This document shows positions 25,634 through 34,596 of a stretch of 64,000 nt of DNA, piece after piece; the stretch's first letter is position 1, and every line of letters begins with the position of its first letter. The notes below the pieces were generated by a model. The model was not told the DNA's origin and did not search any database. It worked only from the letters and a program-made list of their open reading frames with translations. The DNA is from Gemmatimonadales bacterium (GTDB lineage: Bacteria; Krumholzibacteriota; Krumholzibacteriia; LZORAL124-64-63). Location of the stretch: contig JAHOYV010000044.1 in NCBI GenBank assembly GCA_019038745.1, forward strand, positions 1 to 64,000, read 5' to 3'. Both the position numbers and the translations under genes were made by a program.

Positions 25634-26048
25634 ATGCAAGCCATTCGCCGATACGGACTGTAAATCTACCCCTGCCCTGGATTACTTTCTCGCAGTTCCG
25701 GCAAAATTCCCATCACTCCTGGCCGACAGATATCCCCGGGAAACCTTCTTTTCAAAACCTGTCTTGTGACCTTGACAGGTTGCAGTATTTACATAATACT
25801 GATTTAAGGGTAGCATTCGGGCAAAGGTTCAACTTGAATTCCGGTCAAGGAAATGTTGTACTGGCCGAAATGAGTCCTTGTCGCAGGAGGATTTGCTCGG
25901 TATCTTGCTTGCAAGTCAATCTGATGTGACGGTATGTTTCCGGGTAACAAGATTCCAAGGAGGTAGCACTCTTTTTAATTGAGTAACCTGGGACCACTTG
26001 CACACCTTGAATAGTTTTGGTTTGAATTTTCCACGAAAGGGGAAACAA
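25634..26048 (+). other. Intergenic region and long leader before paralogue B
   Basis: About 415 bases without a supported gene. It holds a good promoter match at 25772-25799 (listed separately), implying a leader of roughly 240 bases for the next gene. The leader has several short dyads but I could not match it to a known riboswitch class. Confidence 0.45.
25772..25801 (+). promoter_or_regulatory. Predicted sigma70-type promoter with an overlapping dyad
   Basis: TTGACA (25772-25777) and TAATAC (25794-25799) are 16 bases apart. A perfect 7-bp inverted repeat CAGTATT-TACAT-AATACTG (25783-25801) covers the spacer and -10 box, where a repressor could block polymerase. It faces paralogue B. Confidence 0.55.
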
Positions 26049-26654
26049 ATGAAGAAGTTGCTTTTTGCTTTGTCCGCCCTGGCGGCCCTGACCCTGCTGG
26101 CTCCTGTTTCCGGTTTTGCCGATTTTGAAGGCGAAGGTGCGATGGGCATCTACTTTGATGCCGATGCTGAAGTATACGAAACTACCGGAGCACCTTATAC
26201 TGAAGTTGCAGCGTATGTCATGATGAAGAATACCAATGTAGAGGGTATTTGGGGCTATGAATTCGGTTTCGTTGTGGAAGGCAATTACATCGCTCCCTCG
26301 ATCGCTTTGAATGGCACGGGTCCGATCGATGTTGGTGGAGAGCTTGGTAACCATATCGTTGGTTTGGCCGCTCCCATCACCGTGACTCCGGCCACCCTCC
26401 TGGCGACTATTGGCGTTTTGCCCATGGACGCTTTGCCGATCCACTACACGTTGACGGGTGCAACTCCCAACTCCTGGGTCGGGTCCAACACTCCCAACAT
26501 TGTGGCCCCCCCTGGCGATGTCCTGGTGAAATGCGCCGTGTCGGCATGGGATGTGGCTCTTGTTGAACCGGCCATCTGTGCCATGCTCAATGACACTGGT
26601 GTCGTTGCCTCTGACGAAGCGAGCTGGGACAGCGTCAAGAGCTTGTACCGTTAA
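26049..26654 (+). CDS. Secreted protein, paralogue B of a tandem pair
   Basis: A 201-residue exported protein, paralogous to the preceding gene over its whole length. Signal peptide MKKLLFALSALAALTLLAPVSGFA, then MGIYFDADAEVYET, IWGYEFGFVVEGNYIAPSIA, GNHIVGLAAPI, SNTPNIVAPPGDVLV and the identical C terminus DEASWDSVKSLYR. Identity is highest in the core and at the C-terminal end and lowest in the signal peptide. ATG 26049 follows AAAGGGGAAACAA; the frame opens upstream at 25998 without a ribosome site. Function unknown; surface or extracellular location expected. Confidence 0.8.
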   Translation: MKKLLFALSALAALTLLAPVSGFADFEGEGAMGIYFDADAEVYETTGAPYTEVAAYVMMKNTNVEGIWGYEFGFVVEGNYIAPSIALNGTGPIDVGGELGNHIVGLAAPITVTPATLLATIGVLPMDALPIHYTLTGATPNSWVGSNTPNIVAPPGDVLVKCAVSAWDVALVEPAICAMLNDTGVVASDEASWDSVKSLYR

Positions 26655-26668
26655 TATTGTCTGAATCG

Positions 26669-26716
26669 ACGGCTTTTGCCGTTAAGGCCCGGACGGTTTT
26701 ACCGTCCGGGCTTTTT
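26669..26716 (+). terminator. Double-hairpin terminator of paralogue B
   Basis: A small hairpin ACGGC/GCCGT (26669-26682) is followed by an 11-bp stem (26687-26697 with 26701-26711) and five T. It corresponds to the terminator after paralogue A, with differences mainly in the loops. Confidence 0.9.
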
Positions 26717-26720
26717 GATT

Positions 26721-26740
26721 GTGCGCCCGGCAGGGCGCAC
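26721..26740. repeat. Perfect 8-bp GC-rich hairpin, possible REP-like unit
   Basis: GTGCGCCC and GGGCGCAC flank a GGCA loop just after the paralogue B terminator. It has no T tract. A single copy is visible here, so repeat status is a guess. Confidence 0.3.
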
Positions 26741-26895
26741 CTACTCCGTGGCGCTGTTTAATACTGGCCCTTTCCCCCAGTACCACTCTTCTGTTTGACC
26801 GAAGTTTGGTTTGAGTATATACTGTAAACACATTCCAATCTGGTTTGTCCTGCCCCTGGTCGATCATTCTACAATACTCCAAATGGGAGACCGTC

Positions 26896-29800
26896 ATGGG
26901 TCGTTGTGTGTGTATGCCTCATTGTCCCGGCGAATTTTTTTCCTGCAAGCCGAGGTCCGGGACACGGCCCGCACAATTGTGCGGAGTCTGGGCTATCCTG
27001 GTCGTCCTTTTGCTGCTCCACGCCGGACAAACCCATGCTTCAAATCCCCATGAATCGGGGGGGATTGTATCGGGCCGGGGAGGATTCGAAATTTTGGCCA
27101 GTGACTCCCGGTTATTGCGTCTCGGGGTGACCGGTTTGCAGCCGGAATGGAAATCGATAGAAGCAGAATCAACGGTTCCGGAATCATTGGCGGAGGGATT
27201 TCCTGCTTCCCAAGGACAACTCGAATCTCGGTTCGAACTGCAAATTCCCGGCTTTGGAGGATCCGGAGGACCTGGCGCTCCTCGTCTTCCCGGTTTGTCC
27301 TCCTGGGTGATCGTGCCTGTGGGGACGAGGCCCCGGATCAGGGTAGTAGATGAGAAATGGAACGAAGTGGGAAACCGACCCCTGATGGTCGACCCGGTGC
27401 CGGTTGTGTTTCCAGGTCCCGGTTCCCAAAGCGGGTCCGTGGGGGAAATTCTGGTTTTGCCGGGACAGGAGATCCCTGTTGACGCTCCGGTGCCGACTTC
27501 GGCCAGGGAAGCGTTTGCCTCAAACCGCGCCAACCCGTCCTTGGCCGGCTTGGTGCTTGGTGAAGAAAAATGGTGGCGGGGAAGGCGGATAGTGTCCATC
27601 CGATTGAACCCGGTTCGCGTGAACAAGGTGGCCGAAGCGGAAGCGGTTCTCGAATCGGGAACCTGGGAGATCCTCTTTGTCCCCGAGAAGGGCGCGGGAG
27701 GTGATATCCCCTCGTTGCACGCGAAGAAGACCAGCGGGCGGGGGGACGGTAGGTTTGCCTCGGCGTTTCTTAATCCCGGTCTTCTAAGATCCCAGTCTGT
27801 GGAGGCTGCCCGGGGTTCCGCAGGAGTTTCCTATCAGAAGCTTTTCTCTTCCTCTTCTGTTGCTACGGGTACTCTTCTGGCTCCGGAAATTCGAATACCG
27901 ATTCGGGAAACCCGCTTGACCAGGGTAAGCCATTCCATGTTGAGCTCGGAGGGTCTTCTGCCGGAAGGGGAGATTCGTGAGGATCAGATCCGGCTGTATC
28001 AGCGTCGTTTCCTGCCTCGTTTGACCGATAATGATCCCGATGAACTGCCCTATTTGGAGCTGGAGGTGCCCATTCACATGGTGGGAGACGGAGGTCTCTT
28101 CTCGGGTGACGATTACTTCTTTTTCTACGGGCTGCAACTGCGCGACGATGACGATTTCTCCGCTGATGTAGGGAATGGAATTGAGGATATTCCAGGTTGT
28201 GGCGATCCCCACGAGATGAACAACGATGTCAACTGGTACTGGTTGGCGATCAGCGATCCTGGCGGGGACTCGGATTGGGCGAGAATGGCAACCACTTCGT
28301 TTCTTGCCGCCGAGGGGAGCCCCCTGCCTAGGTATCGTCGTACCGATCACCACGAAAATCAGGTTGCTTTCAGGGCAAATGCGCCTTTGGTCGATATGGA
28401 CCGAATTTACGCTTGCAGTTACAAGGATTCCGAAGTGACCTTGAATCTGGGGCCTTTGTGGTCTCCGGATCCGAAGGGTGGCGAGGCCTTGTTGGAAGTT
28501 GTCATTGCCGGCTACAACAGCGCAACCAGGAATTTGAGACTCGACCTGGAGGTGGCGGGCCAACCCACAATCATCCTGGATTACTATTCCATTTCCACCA
28601 TTGACGAAGAAATTTTGACCTATCCCCTAAATGCAACAGCCATTGATGGAGCTGATGCCCACCTTCTGATGCGCAAGGAAACAACTGGGTCAATGTATGC
28701 CTTCCTGAATTATGCCAATTTGACTTATGACGCCCGGTACCGCACTTCCCTCAATAGGCTTCAATTCAACACCGGGCTTGAATCGGGGCCTAGGCCTGTA
28801 AAGGTCACTGGATTTACATCGGGGGATATCGGACTAGTGGAGATCACTGATCCCCGGAACCCGGTACTTTGTGAACTCAGTCCGGGGAACATAGTCCAGG
28901 ATGGAGCCACTTGGACCTTGTCGGTCATGCCGGAACAGGTCGGTGGCACGCGGGAGTTCTACGCGGCTGGAAACTGGCAGACAACCGGAATCCAGGACTG
29001 GGTCGGTTTCCTTTCTCAGCTCGTCCAAAAACCAGTGGATCCAAGGGAGAATTCTGCCGGCCCGGATCCGGATCTCGTGGTGATTACCCACTCCGAATTC
29101 CGGGAGCCGTTGGAGCGATGGGTGCAGCACCGAATTGAAAGATCCGGGGGAGAGCTGGCCGTACACGTCGTGGATGTCCAGGATCTTTTTGACTACTATA
29201 GCGGCGGCTTGCGGGACCCTTGGGCCATCAAGCGCTTCACGGAATATGCCATCACAAGCTGGGGCTCCTGGGCGCTCATGCTGGTCGGTGATGCCAATGA
29301 GAACGCGCGGGAACTCCAGGTCCCAAGCCAAGCCCGGGGCTATTCCACCGACTGGGTACCGACCCATTATCATGTGCAAACCTCGGGAATTGATGAACCT
29401 GAGTTAATGGCCACCGACAAGTGGTTCGTAACCCTGGAATACGGAGAGGATTATCCCTACGACAAATTTCCCATCGGTATCTCCCGACCATGGGAGATGT
29501 TCGTGGGGCGCTTCCCCTGCAACAGCACTACTGAACTGAACGCCATGATAGACAAAATCATTACGGTCGAGACGCCACAGGCCGGGCAGGATTGGCGTCG
29601 GCGCGGGTTGTTCATAGCCGATGACGCCTGGTCCAACGGGTATGGGGACAATGCTTTCCTTTACTTGGATTACAGGAGTACGGAAGAGGTGTTTGCCAGT
29701 AGTGAGAGGGACTCCCTGGCCTACAGCTGGGAATTCGTTTCCCCGGTGACCATGGAAGTCGACACGCTGTTTCTGGCCAACTGGTTGGATTCGTACGGCG

Positions 29801-31368
29801 ACGTCGACCCTTACGAAACGAGGGACCTGAACCTTTATCGTGAACGTTGTAAAGAGGAGGCTACGCCGGCCCTGTTGAGTGCCCTGAGCCGGGGGGGGCT
29901 GATAGCCCATTACCAGGGACATGGTAATCGCTATCTTTTGGCGGCTGAAGAGTGGTTGTTCGACCGAAAAGTCAACTCTCGGGCGGATGTTTCGCTGATC
30001 AACAACCATGAAAAACCATGGGTGTTCTTCGGCATGGGATGCCACATTTCCGACTGGGCGGCCAGTATGTATCTCACCACGGACGAGCAGTCTCTGGGAG
30101 AGAAGTTCCTGATCAAACCCGGGGCCGGCGCCTCGGCGACCGTGGGCAGCTCCGGATTTGAGTACATCCGTGCCAACCGGATGTACGGGGAGTTTTTCTT
30201 CCGACGCATGATGCAGTATCCTCCCATTTCCACGGACGGGAATGATTTGCCCAAGGCATCCCGTAGTCGATGGATGCTCGGGGAACTGCTTTGGTCCACC
30301 GAGGCGGATTTGCTGGCGATGGTGGGCGACGAGAGCCATGTCCGTCCAATGATATCTCAATATCAACTTCTTGGGGATCCCCTGATGGTTCTGGATGCCG
30401 GAGAGCCGGAAGTCACCGCGACACAAATCGGGTCATCAAACCTGTTGATTTCGGACCGGCATTCCTTGGTTGCCCTGGATTCGGGTAATGTGCGGGTGGT
30501 GGAAATCAACGCTCGGGACGAGGCGGGAATCGACCGGTTAAAATTCTACGATCTAGCCAGCGGAACGGACTTGCCTGCTGCCTGGATCACCGAAACGCTT
30601 CCAACGGGGGTAGTGAATCATCAGGAAGTGAATTATCGGCTGGAGCTTCCCCTCCGGCCGTATCGACACAGTATGGTGGCCGAGGTTTATGATACCGGAG
30701 CTCCGTTGGAATCCGACCGCCACTTCGAACTGATCCTTGACGTAGAGATGGAGGCTGAATTTACGTTGGAGGGCGCGGTGCTGGATACGAACCTGTTCCG
30801 ATTCGAGGTGGGAGAACCAGTGCACCTGGGAGTATCCATAATTAGCGGGGCCTGGTTGGATCCTGGAATGGAAATGGAGCTGACAAGTGAAGACCTGGTA
30901 ATCAGCAATGTGACCTTCGAGTTGGGGAAGTCCCGTGAATTAATGGTGTACTTTACGGCCTCGACCAATGAGGATGGCCACCAAACCCGGGCGGTGAATC
31001 TGATAATCGACGGGTACACCACACTGTTGACCATCGAAGGTATGGATCCGATGCCGCCCAGCTTGGGAGTGGCGACGGTTTTCAATTTTCCGAATCCGGT
31101 TCAGCAGGGTACTGAATTTGTCTTTAAGGCGACTCAGACCGCCCTGGATGGAAGGATACGGATTTTTTCCACATCCGGGCGCCAAGTGGCCAGTTTGGAT
31201 ATTTCCAAGGCCGATTACCAGATGCATAGCCGGTGGTGTGTGCCTTGGGACGGTCGGGACGCTCAAGGAGATCGATTGGGCAACGGGACCTATTTGTACC
31301 GAGTGGAGCTTGAAGGCCCCACCGGACGCCTGAACAGCGACATGCAACGTTTGGTGATGATGCAGTGA
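26896..31368 (+). CDS. Large secreted C25 (gingipain-type) cysteine peptidase with a FlgD-like C-terminal domain
   Basis: A 1490-residue exported protein. A signal-type helix (about residues 31-47) precedes a long N-terminal pro-region with strands and a LARLT-type beta layout. The C25 catalytic domain lies at about 830-1190: YYSGGLRDPWAIKRF, WALMLVGDAN, FVGRFPC, then the catalytic His in YQGHGNR (about H1009) and Cys in FGMGCHISDW (about C1049). After an Ig-like linker, the last 100 residues (FNFPNPVQQGTEF, GRIRIFSTSGRQV, WDGRDAQGDRLGNGTYLYRVE) form a FlgD-like/type IX-sorting-like sandwich. ATG 26896 follows GGGAG; an upstream in-frame TTG is rejected. It probably degrades extracellular protein; the downstream neighbour is a SpoIID-type gene 7 bases away. 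Confidence 0.88.
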   Translation: MGRCVCMPHCPGEFFSCKPRSGTRPAQLCGVWAILVVLLLLHAGQTHASNPHESGGIVSGRGGFEILASDSRLLRLGVTGLQPEWKSIEAESTVPESLAEGFPASQGQLESRFELQIPGFGGSGGPGAPRLPGLSSWVIVPVGTRPRIRVVDEKWNEVGNRPLMVDPVPVVFPGPGSQSGSVGEILVLPGQEIPVDAPVPTSAREAFASNRANPSLAGLVLGEEKWWRGRRIVSIRLNPVRVNKVAEAEAVLESGTWEILFVPEKGAGGDIPSLHAKKTSGRGDGRFASAFLNPGLLRSQSVEAARGSAGVSYQKLFSSSSVATGTLLAPEIRIPIRETRLTRVSHSMLSSEGLLPEGEIREDQIRLYQRRFLPRLTDNDPDELPYLELEVPIHMVGDGGLFSGDDYFFFYGLQLRDDDDFSADVGNGIEDIPGCGDPHEMNNDVNWYWLAISDPGGDSDWARMATTSFLAAEGSPLPRYRRTDHHENQVAFRANAPLVDMDRIYACSYKDSEVTLNLGPLWSPDPKGGEALLEVVIAGYNSATRNLRLDLEVAGQPTIILDYYSISTIDEEILTYPLNATAIDGADAHLLMRKETTGSMYAFLNYANLTYDARYRTSLNRLQFNTGLESGPRPVKVTGFTSGDIGLVEITDPRNPVLCELSPGNIVQDGATWTLSVMPEQVGGTREFYAAGNWQTTGIQDWVGFLSQLVQKPVDPRENSAGPDPDLVVITHSEFREPLERWVQHRIERSGGELAVHVVDVQDLFDYYSGGLRDPWAIKRFTEYAITSWGSWALMLVGDANENARELQVPSQARGYSTDWVPTHYHVQTSGIDEPELMATDKWFVTLEYGEDYPYDKFPIGISRPWEMFVGRFPCNSTTELNAMIDKIITVETPQAGQDWRRRGLFIADDAWSNGYGDNAFLYLDYRSTEEVFASSERDSLAYSWEFVSPVTMEVDTLFLANWLDSYGDVDPYETRDLNLYRERCKEEATPALLSALSRGGLIAHYQGHGNRYLLAAEEWLFDRKVNSRADVSLINNHEKPWVFFGMGCHISDWAASMYLTTDEQSLGEKFLIKPGAGASATVGSSGFEYIRANRMYGEFFFRRMMQYPPISTDGNDLPKASRSRWMLGELLWSTEADLLAMVGDESHVRPMISQYQLLGDPLMVLDAGEPEVTATQIGSSNLLISDRHSLVALDSGNVRVVEINARDEAGIDRLKFYDLASGTDLPAAWITETLPTGVVNHQEVNYRLELPLRPYRHSMVAEVYDTGAPLESDRHFELILDVEMEAEFTLEGAVLDTNLFRFEVGEPVHLGVSIISGAWLDPGMEMELTSEDLVISNVTFELGKSRELMVYFTASTNEDGHQTRAVNLIIDGYTTLLTIEGMDPMPPSLGVATVFNFPNPVQQGTEFVFKATQTALDGRIRIFSTSGRQVASLDISKADYQMHSRWCVPWDGRDAQGDRLGNGTYLYRVELEGPTGRLNSDMQRLVMMQ

Positions 31369-31375
31369 TGACTCC

Positions 31376-32755
31376 ATGAAGAATATGCGTCTGCTGGTGT
31401 TTCTCGGCGCGATGACGGCCCTGGTCCTTGGCTTGGGTGTGAGTGGTTGTGCCGGGCCCAAAAGGTTTTCTCCCGTTTCTCCGGTTCAACAACCTGCAGG
31501 CCGAACTTTGGTAGACGGTCTACAGTTGGTGGGGGTTGGTCTTGCCGAGCAGAAAACTTCTTTAACTGTTTCGGCCACAGGGGCCTGCCTTGTGCTGGAC
31601 GGTCGATCCGGGCAGCGCTTGGCTCGGTTGGATGGTGGGGAGGTCGAACTGACCTGCCGTCGGTCCGGGGACCGTGTGGTTTGGCAGTCTGGTCAGCGTA
31701 AGGGTATTGCCGATGTGGTGGTCCTGCAGCCGCTGGATCCCGGATATAGGGTTGGGTACGGAGACCATCGGTATCGAGGGGAATTTCTGATCCTGCCGAC
31801 TCCCGCTTCACTCGGACTTACCCTGGTCAACAACGTCGAGTTGGAAAATTATCTACGCGGAGTCGTTCCCTGGGAAATCGGCCGGCACGGAAGGGATCGC
31901 ATGGCCGCCTTGGAGGCCCAGGCCGTGGCTGCCCGGACCTACACGATTTCCCATCTGAAGTCGCGATCTTCACGGGGGTTTGACGTTTTCGCTTCGGTTA
32001 TGGACCAGGTATACCGGGGCAGCGCTGACGAGGATGCTTTTTGCAATGAGGCCATCGACCAGACCGCCGGGTTGATTTTGCGATATGGCGGCAAGGAGAT
32101 CGAGGCCTACTACAGCGCCTGCTGTGGCGGAGTGACCAGCCGCATCGAGGAAGTGTGGGCAAGAGAGGGGATGCCTTATCTGGTCAGCCACGTGGACGCG
32201 ATGGATTCCGGGGAACCGTTTTGTTCTGATTATCGATACTACCATTGGCGGGAAGAATGGACTGCCGGCAGGCTGGAAGAGATTCTTCAGACGACCCTGC
32301 CCGAATACCTGGCTTACATGTCCGAGCCCGCGCGAATCGAATGGGCTGGTTCTCTATTTATCCCTCGGGATGCCGGGGGCCAGGGTGCTGTTCCCGGAGG
32401 TTTGCTGGATCTGGAGATTCTCGACAGGACGACCAGCGGGCGGGTTTCCCACTTGGCTGTCAGGACCGAGGCTGGAGAGTATCGCGTGCGGGGCGATCGT
32501 GTGCGCTGGGTGTTGCGGCCTGAATCTGGCAATCCGGCCATTCTGAGAAGTGCCCGTTTCGAGGTGGAACTCATTCACCGGGACGGCCGTTTGGCTGAGG
32601 TGGCCACCAGGGGGCGGGGCTACGGTCACGGGATTGGTTTGTGTCAAGCGGGCTCCCTGGTCATGGCTGAACGGGGATATACTTTCCGGGAAATTCTGGC
32701 GCATTACTATCCCGGAGTTTCCCCGACAGTCGGGACTATCACCAAACGGAAGTAG
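31376..32755 (+). CDS. SpoIID/LytB-domain lipoprotein (glycan-strand-cleaving type)
   Basis: A 459-residue lipoprotein: signal helix and lipobox LGVSGCAG (Cys about 25), then a linker and the SpoIID domain from about residue 150. Segments LENYLRGVVPWEI, AALEAQAVAARTYTISH (with the catalytic-Glu type position), VMDQVYRG, ACCGGVTSRIEEVW and the C-terminal GYGHGIGLCQAGSLVMAERG with EILAHYYPG are diagnostic. In sporulators SpoIID is a lytic transglycosylase acting on denuded glycan; in non-sporulators the family (with LytB) trims wall at division. It starts 7 bases after the peptidase stop and precedes a NagZ-type gene, which fits wall remodelling. Confidence 0.9.
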   Translation: MKNMRLLVFLGAMTALVLGLGVSGCAGPKRFSPVSPVQQPAGRTLVDGLQLVGVGLAEQKTSLTVSATGACLVLDGRSGQRLARLDGGEVELTCRRSGDRVVWQSGQRKGIADVVVLQPLDPGYRVGYGDHRYRGEFLILPTPASLGLTLVNNVELENYLRGVVPWEIGRHGRDRMAALEAQAVAARTYTISHLKSRSSRGFDVFASVMDQVYRGSADEDAFCNEAIDQTAGLILRYGGKEIEAYYSACCGGVTSRIEEVWAREGMPYLVSHVDAMDSGEPFCSDYRYYHWREEWTAGRLEEILQTTLPEYLAYMSEPARIEWAGSLFIPRDAGGQGAVPGGLLDLEILDRTTSGRVSHLAVRTEAGEYRVRGDRVRWVLRPESGNPAILRSARFEVELIHRDGRLAEVATRGRGYGHGIGLCQAGSLVMAERGYTFREILAHYYPGVSPTVGTITKRK

Positions 32756-32789
32756 TAATCGGAAGTAGTCTGGCCCAAGGAGGGTTGCC

Positions 32790-34331
32790 TTGTCCGAAGC
32801 GACACTGACATCCCTGGCCCGGCGGTTGGTCGTGGGTTTGGCCGGTTGCTGGCCTACTGCCCGGGAGGAAGCTTGGCTTGGCCGCTGGCGGCCCGGCGGG
32901 GTAATTCTGTTTTCCCGGAACGTAACAGGCGCTGAGCAGTTGGCGACGCTTTGCTCCCACCTGCACCGGCTGGTTCCCGGACTGGAAATCGTGGCCGACC
33001 ATGAAGGGGGCCCGGTCAGTCAGTTGGCTGCTGCGGTCGGACGTCCTCCTGCAGCCTGGGCCTTGGGTGTCTTGGATGATTCGGATCTTACCCGTCGTGT
33101 CCATGTGGAAACCGGACGGCGCTGTCGGAGGTTGGGTGTTGATCGTCTCCTGGCTCCTTGTGCGGATGTCTTGACGGAAATCCACAATCCCGTAATCGGG
33201 AGTAGAGCCTTTGGTTCGGATGAGGACCTGGTTGCCAGGCAGGTAGCCGGGGCGGTGCAGGGATTGACCGAGGCGGGAATGGACACCTGTCTCAAGCACT
33301 GGCCGGGTCACGGGGGCAGTCGGTCGGACAGTCACCTGACTGTTTCCAGTGTTGGAAACGGGGCGGTGGCTGGGCCCTTTCTGAAGGGACTTGCTGCAGG
33401 ATCCGCAGCCGTGATGGTCGGGCATCTCCGGCCAAGGTCCACAGAGGGTTCCGGTTTGCCGGCCACAATGGACGCTGATCTTCTGCAACGGGACCGGAAA
33501 ATTCTGATGGCTGCCATGGGGCTGGCCCTTACCTTCTATGCCGACGATGTGACGATGGGCGCTCTGCGGTCGGCCATGGTTTCACTGGGATGCACAGATC
33601 CTGGAAATAGCCATTCCGGGATGATGGAGCCGGGGGATCTCAGCCTGTCCTGGCTGCTGAGTCTGGCCGAGGCCGGCTGTGATCGACTTCTGATCCGGGG
33701 AATTCCCTGGCGTGCATTCGAGGGCGCAAAGTCTGATCTGGTTCCTGGATTCGGTTCGGACACGGTCCCGGAGTGGCGGCCTCCTGTCGACGATGCAGGG
33801 AAGGATCTTTCCGCCGAAGCTGAAGCCTATGGGGAAGTGCATGGAGAGGCGTACCAGGAGGCGAGGCGTCGTTTGCGGGTGGCTTCCGGCCTCGATGCGT
33901 TTGCTTCAAATGAGTCGGACCTGGTCTGGCTGGATTTCACTGCTGGAGATCGCTGGGAAGTGGCTGCTGCCGGTCCAGAGAGTGGACAGTGCGGAAATTT
34001 GGGCACCAGGTTGAGAGAAGATTTTGGAAATGTTCGGCACTTGGATGGTCGAGTTGTGAAGGATCTGGAGGGCATTTGGGGATGTGAACTTGGGAAAGAA
34101 AATATGACTTTCCCCAGGATCGACCGCCTGTTGATCACCTCCCACCGGCCCCTGATTCCCGACTACGGATATAGACCGGAGTTGCCGGATCTAGTGTGTC
34201 GCTGCTTGACGGAGCAGGGCGTTTGCCTGGTGATGGGGCATCCGTCCTTGGCTCAGGATGTCGGTTCCTGGCTGCCTGACCGCTGGAGCATTTCGGCCCT
34301 ATTTGACATCACTTCAGAGGATTACGGTTGA
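32790..34331 (+). CDS. Family 3 glycosidase, NagZ-like beta-N-acetylhexosaminidase
   Basis: A 513-residue GH3 enzyme. The N-terminal barrel has GGVILFSRNV, IVADHEGGPVSQL, NPVIGSRAFG, the diagnostic KHWPGHGGSRSDSHLTV (with the Asp-His acid/base pair) and the nucleophile region FYADDVTMGAL. About 240 further residues follow, with a Rossmann-like end (VCLVMGHPSLAQDVGSWLPD), so this is the two-domain form seen in some bacteria rather than the 340-residue single-domain form. The expected reaction is release of N-acetylglucosamine from wall fragments. There is no signal peptide, so it is probably cytoplasmic. TTG 32790 follows AAGGAGGG. It lies 34 bases after the SpoIID gene. Confidence 0.88.
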   Translation: MSEATLTSLARRLVVGLAGCWPTAREEAWLGRWRPGGVILFSRNVTGAEQLATLCSHLHRLVPGLEIVADHEGGPVSQLAAAVGRPPAAWALGVLDDSDLTRRVHVETGRRCRRLGVDRLLAPCADVLTEIHNPVIGSRAFGSDEDLVARQVAGAVQGLTEAGMDTCLKHWPGHGGSRSDSHLTVSSVGNGAVAGPFLKGLAAGSAAVMVGHLRPRSTEGSGLPATMDADLLQRDRKILMAAMGLALTFYADDVTMGALRSAMVSLGCTDPGNSHSGMMEPGDLSLSWLLSLAEAGCDRLLIRGIPWRAFEGAKSDLVPGFGSDTVPEWRPPVDDAGKDLSAEAEAYGEVHGEAYQEARRRLRVASGLDAFASNESDLVWLDFTAGDRWEVAAAGPESGQCGNLGTRLREDFGNVRHLDGRVVKDLEGIWGCELGKENMTFPRIDRLLITSHRPLIPDYGYRPELPDLVCRCLTEQGVCLVMGHPSLAQDVGSWLPDRWSISALFDITSEDYG

Positions 34332-34356
34332 GGATTCCTCGAAAAGCAACAAAAAT

Positions 34357-34385
34357 TTGACACCGGATGAGGGGGTCGCTATATT
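34357..34385 (+). promoter_or_regulatory. Predicted promoter of tRNA-Asp
   Basis: TTGACA (34357-34362) and TATATT (34380-34385) are separated by 17 bases, ending 24 bases before the tRNA-Asp 5' end. Confidence 0.75.
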
Positions 34386-34409
34386 GCGTCTCTCATTGAT
34401 TTCACTAGC

Positions 34410-34487
34410 GGGGGCGTAGTTCAGTTTGGTTAGAACGCCGGCCTGTCAAGCCGGAGGTCGCGAGTTCAAGTCTCGTCGCTCCCGCCA
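34410..34487 (+). tRNA. tRNA-Asp (anticodon GTC)
   Basis: Acceptor GGGGGCG (34410-34416) pairs with CGCTCCC (34477-34483), followed by G-CCA. The anticodon arm CCGGCCTGTCAAGCCGG has GTC at 34445-34447 and the T-arm is GCGAGTTCAAGTCTCGT. The CCA is encoded. Confidence 0.96.
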
Positions 34488-34497
34488 GTAAAAAATT

Positions 34498-34522
34498 CCG
34501 CGGCTTAGGCTGCGGTTTTTTT
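34498..34522 (+). terminator. Terminator after tRNA-Asp
   Basis: A stem of seven or eight pairs (CCGCGGC with GGCTGCGG, one G-T pair) and seven T lie just after the tRNA. Confidence 0.8.
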
Positions 34523-34596
34523 GTTGGCCCAGCAATTTTGTTCTGCAATGATGTTCTGCAACGTTCTGTAAACCCAATCCCTCAAAGGAGCAACCC

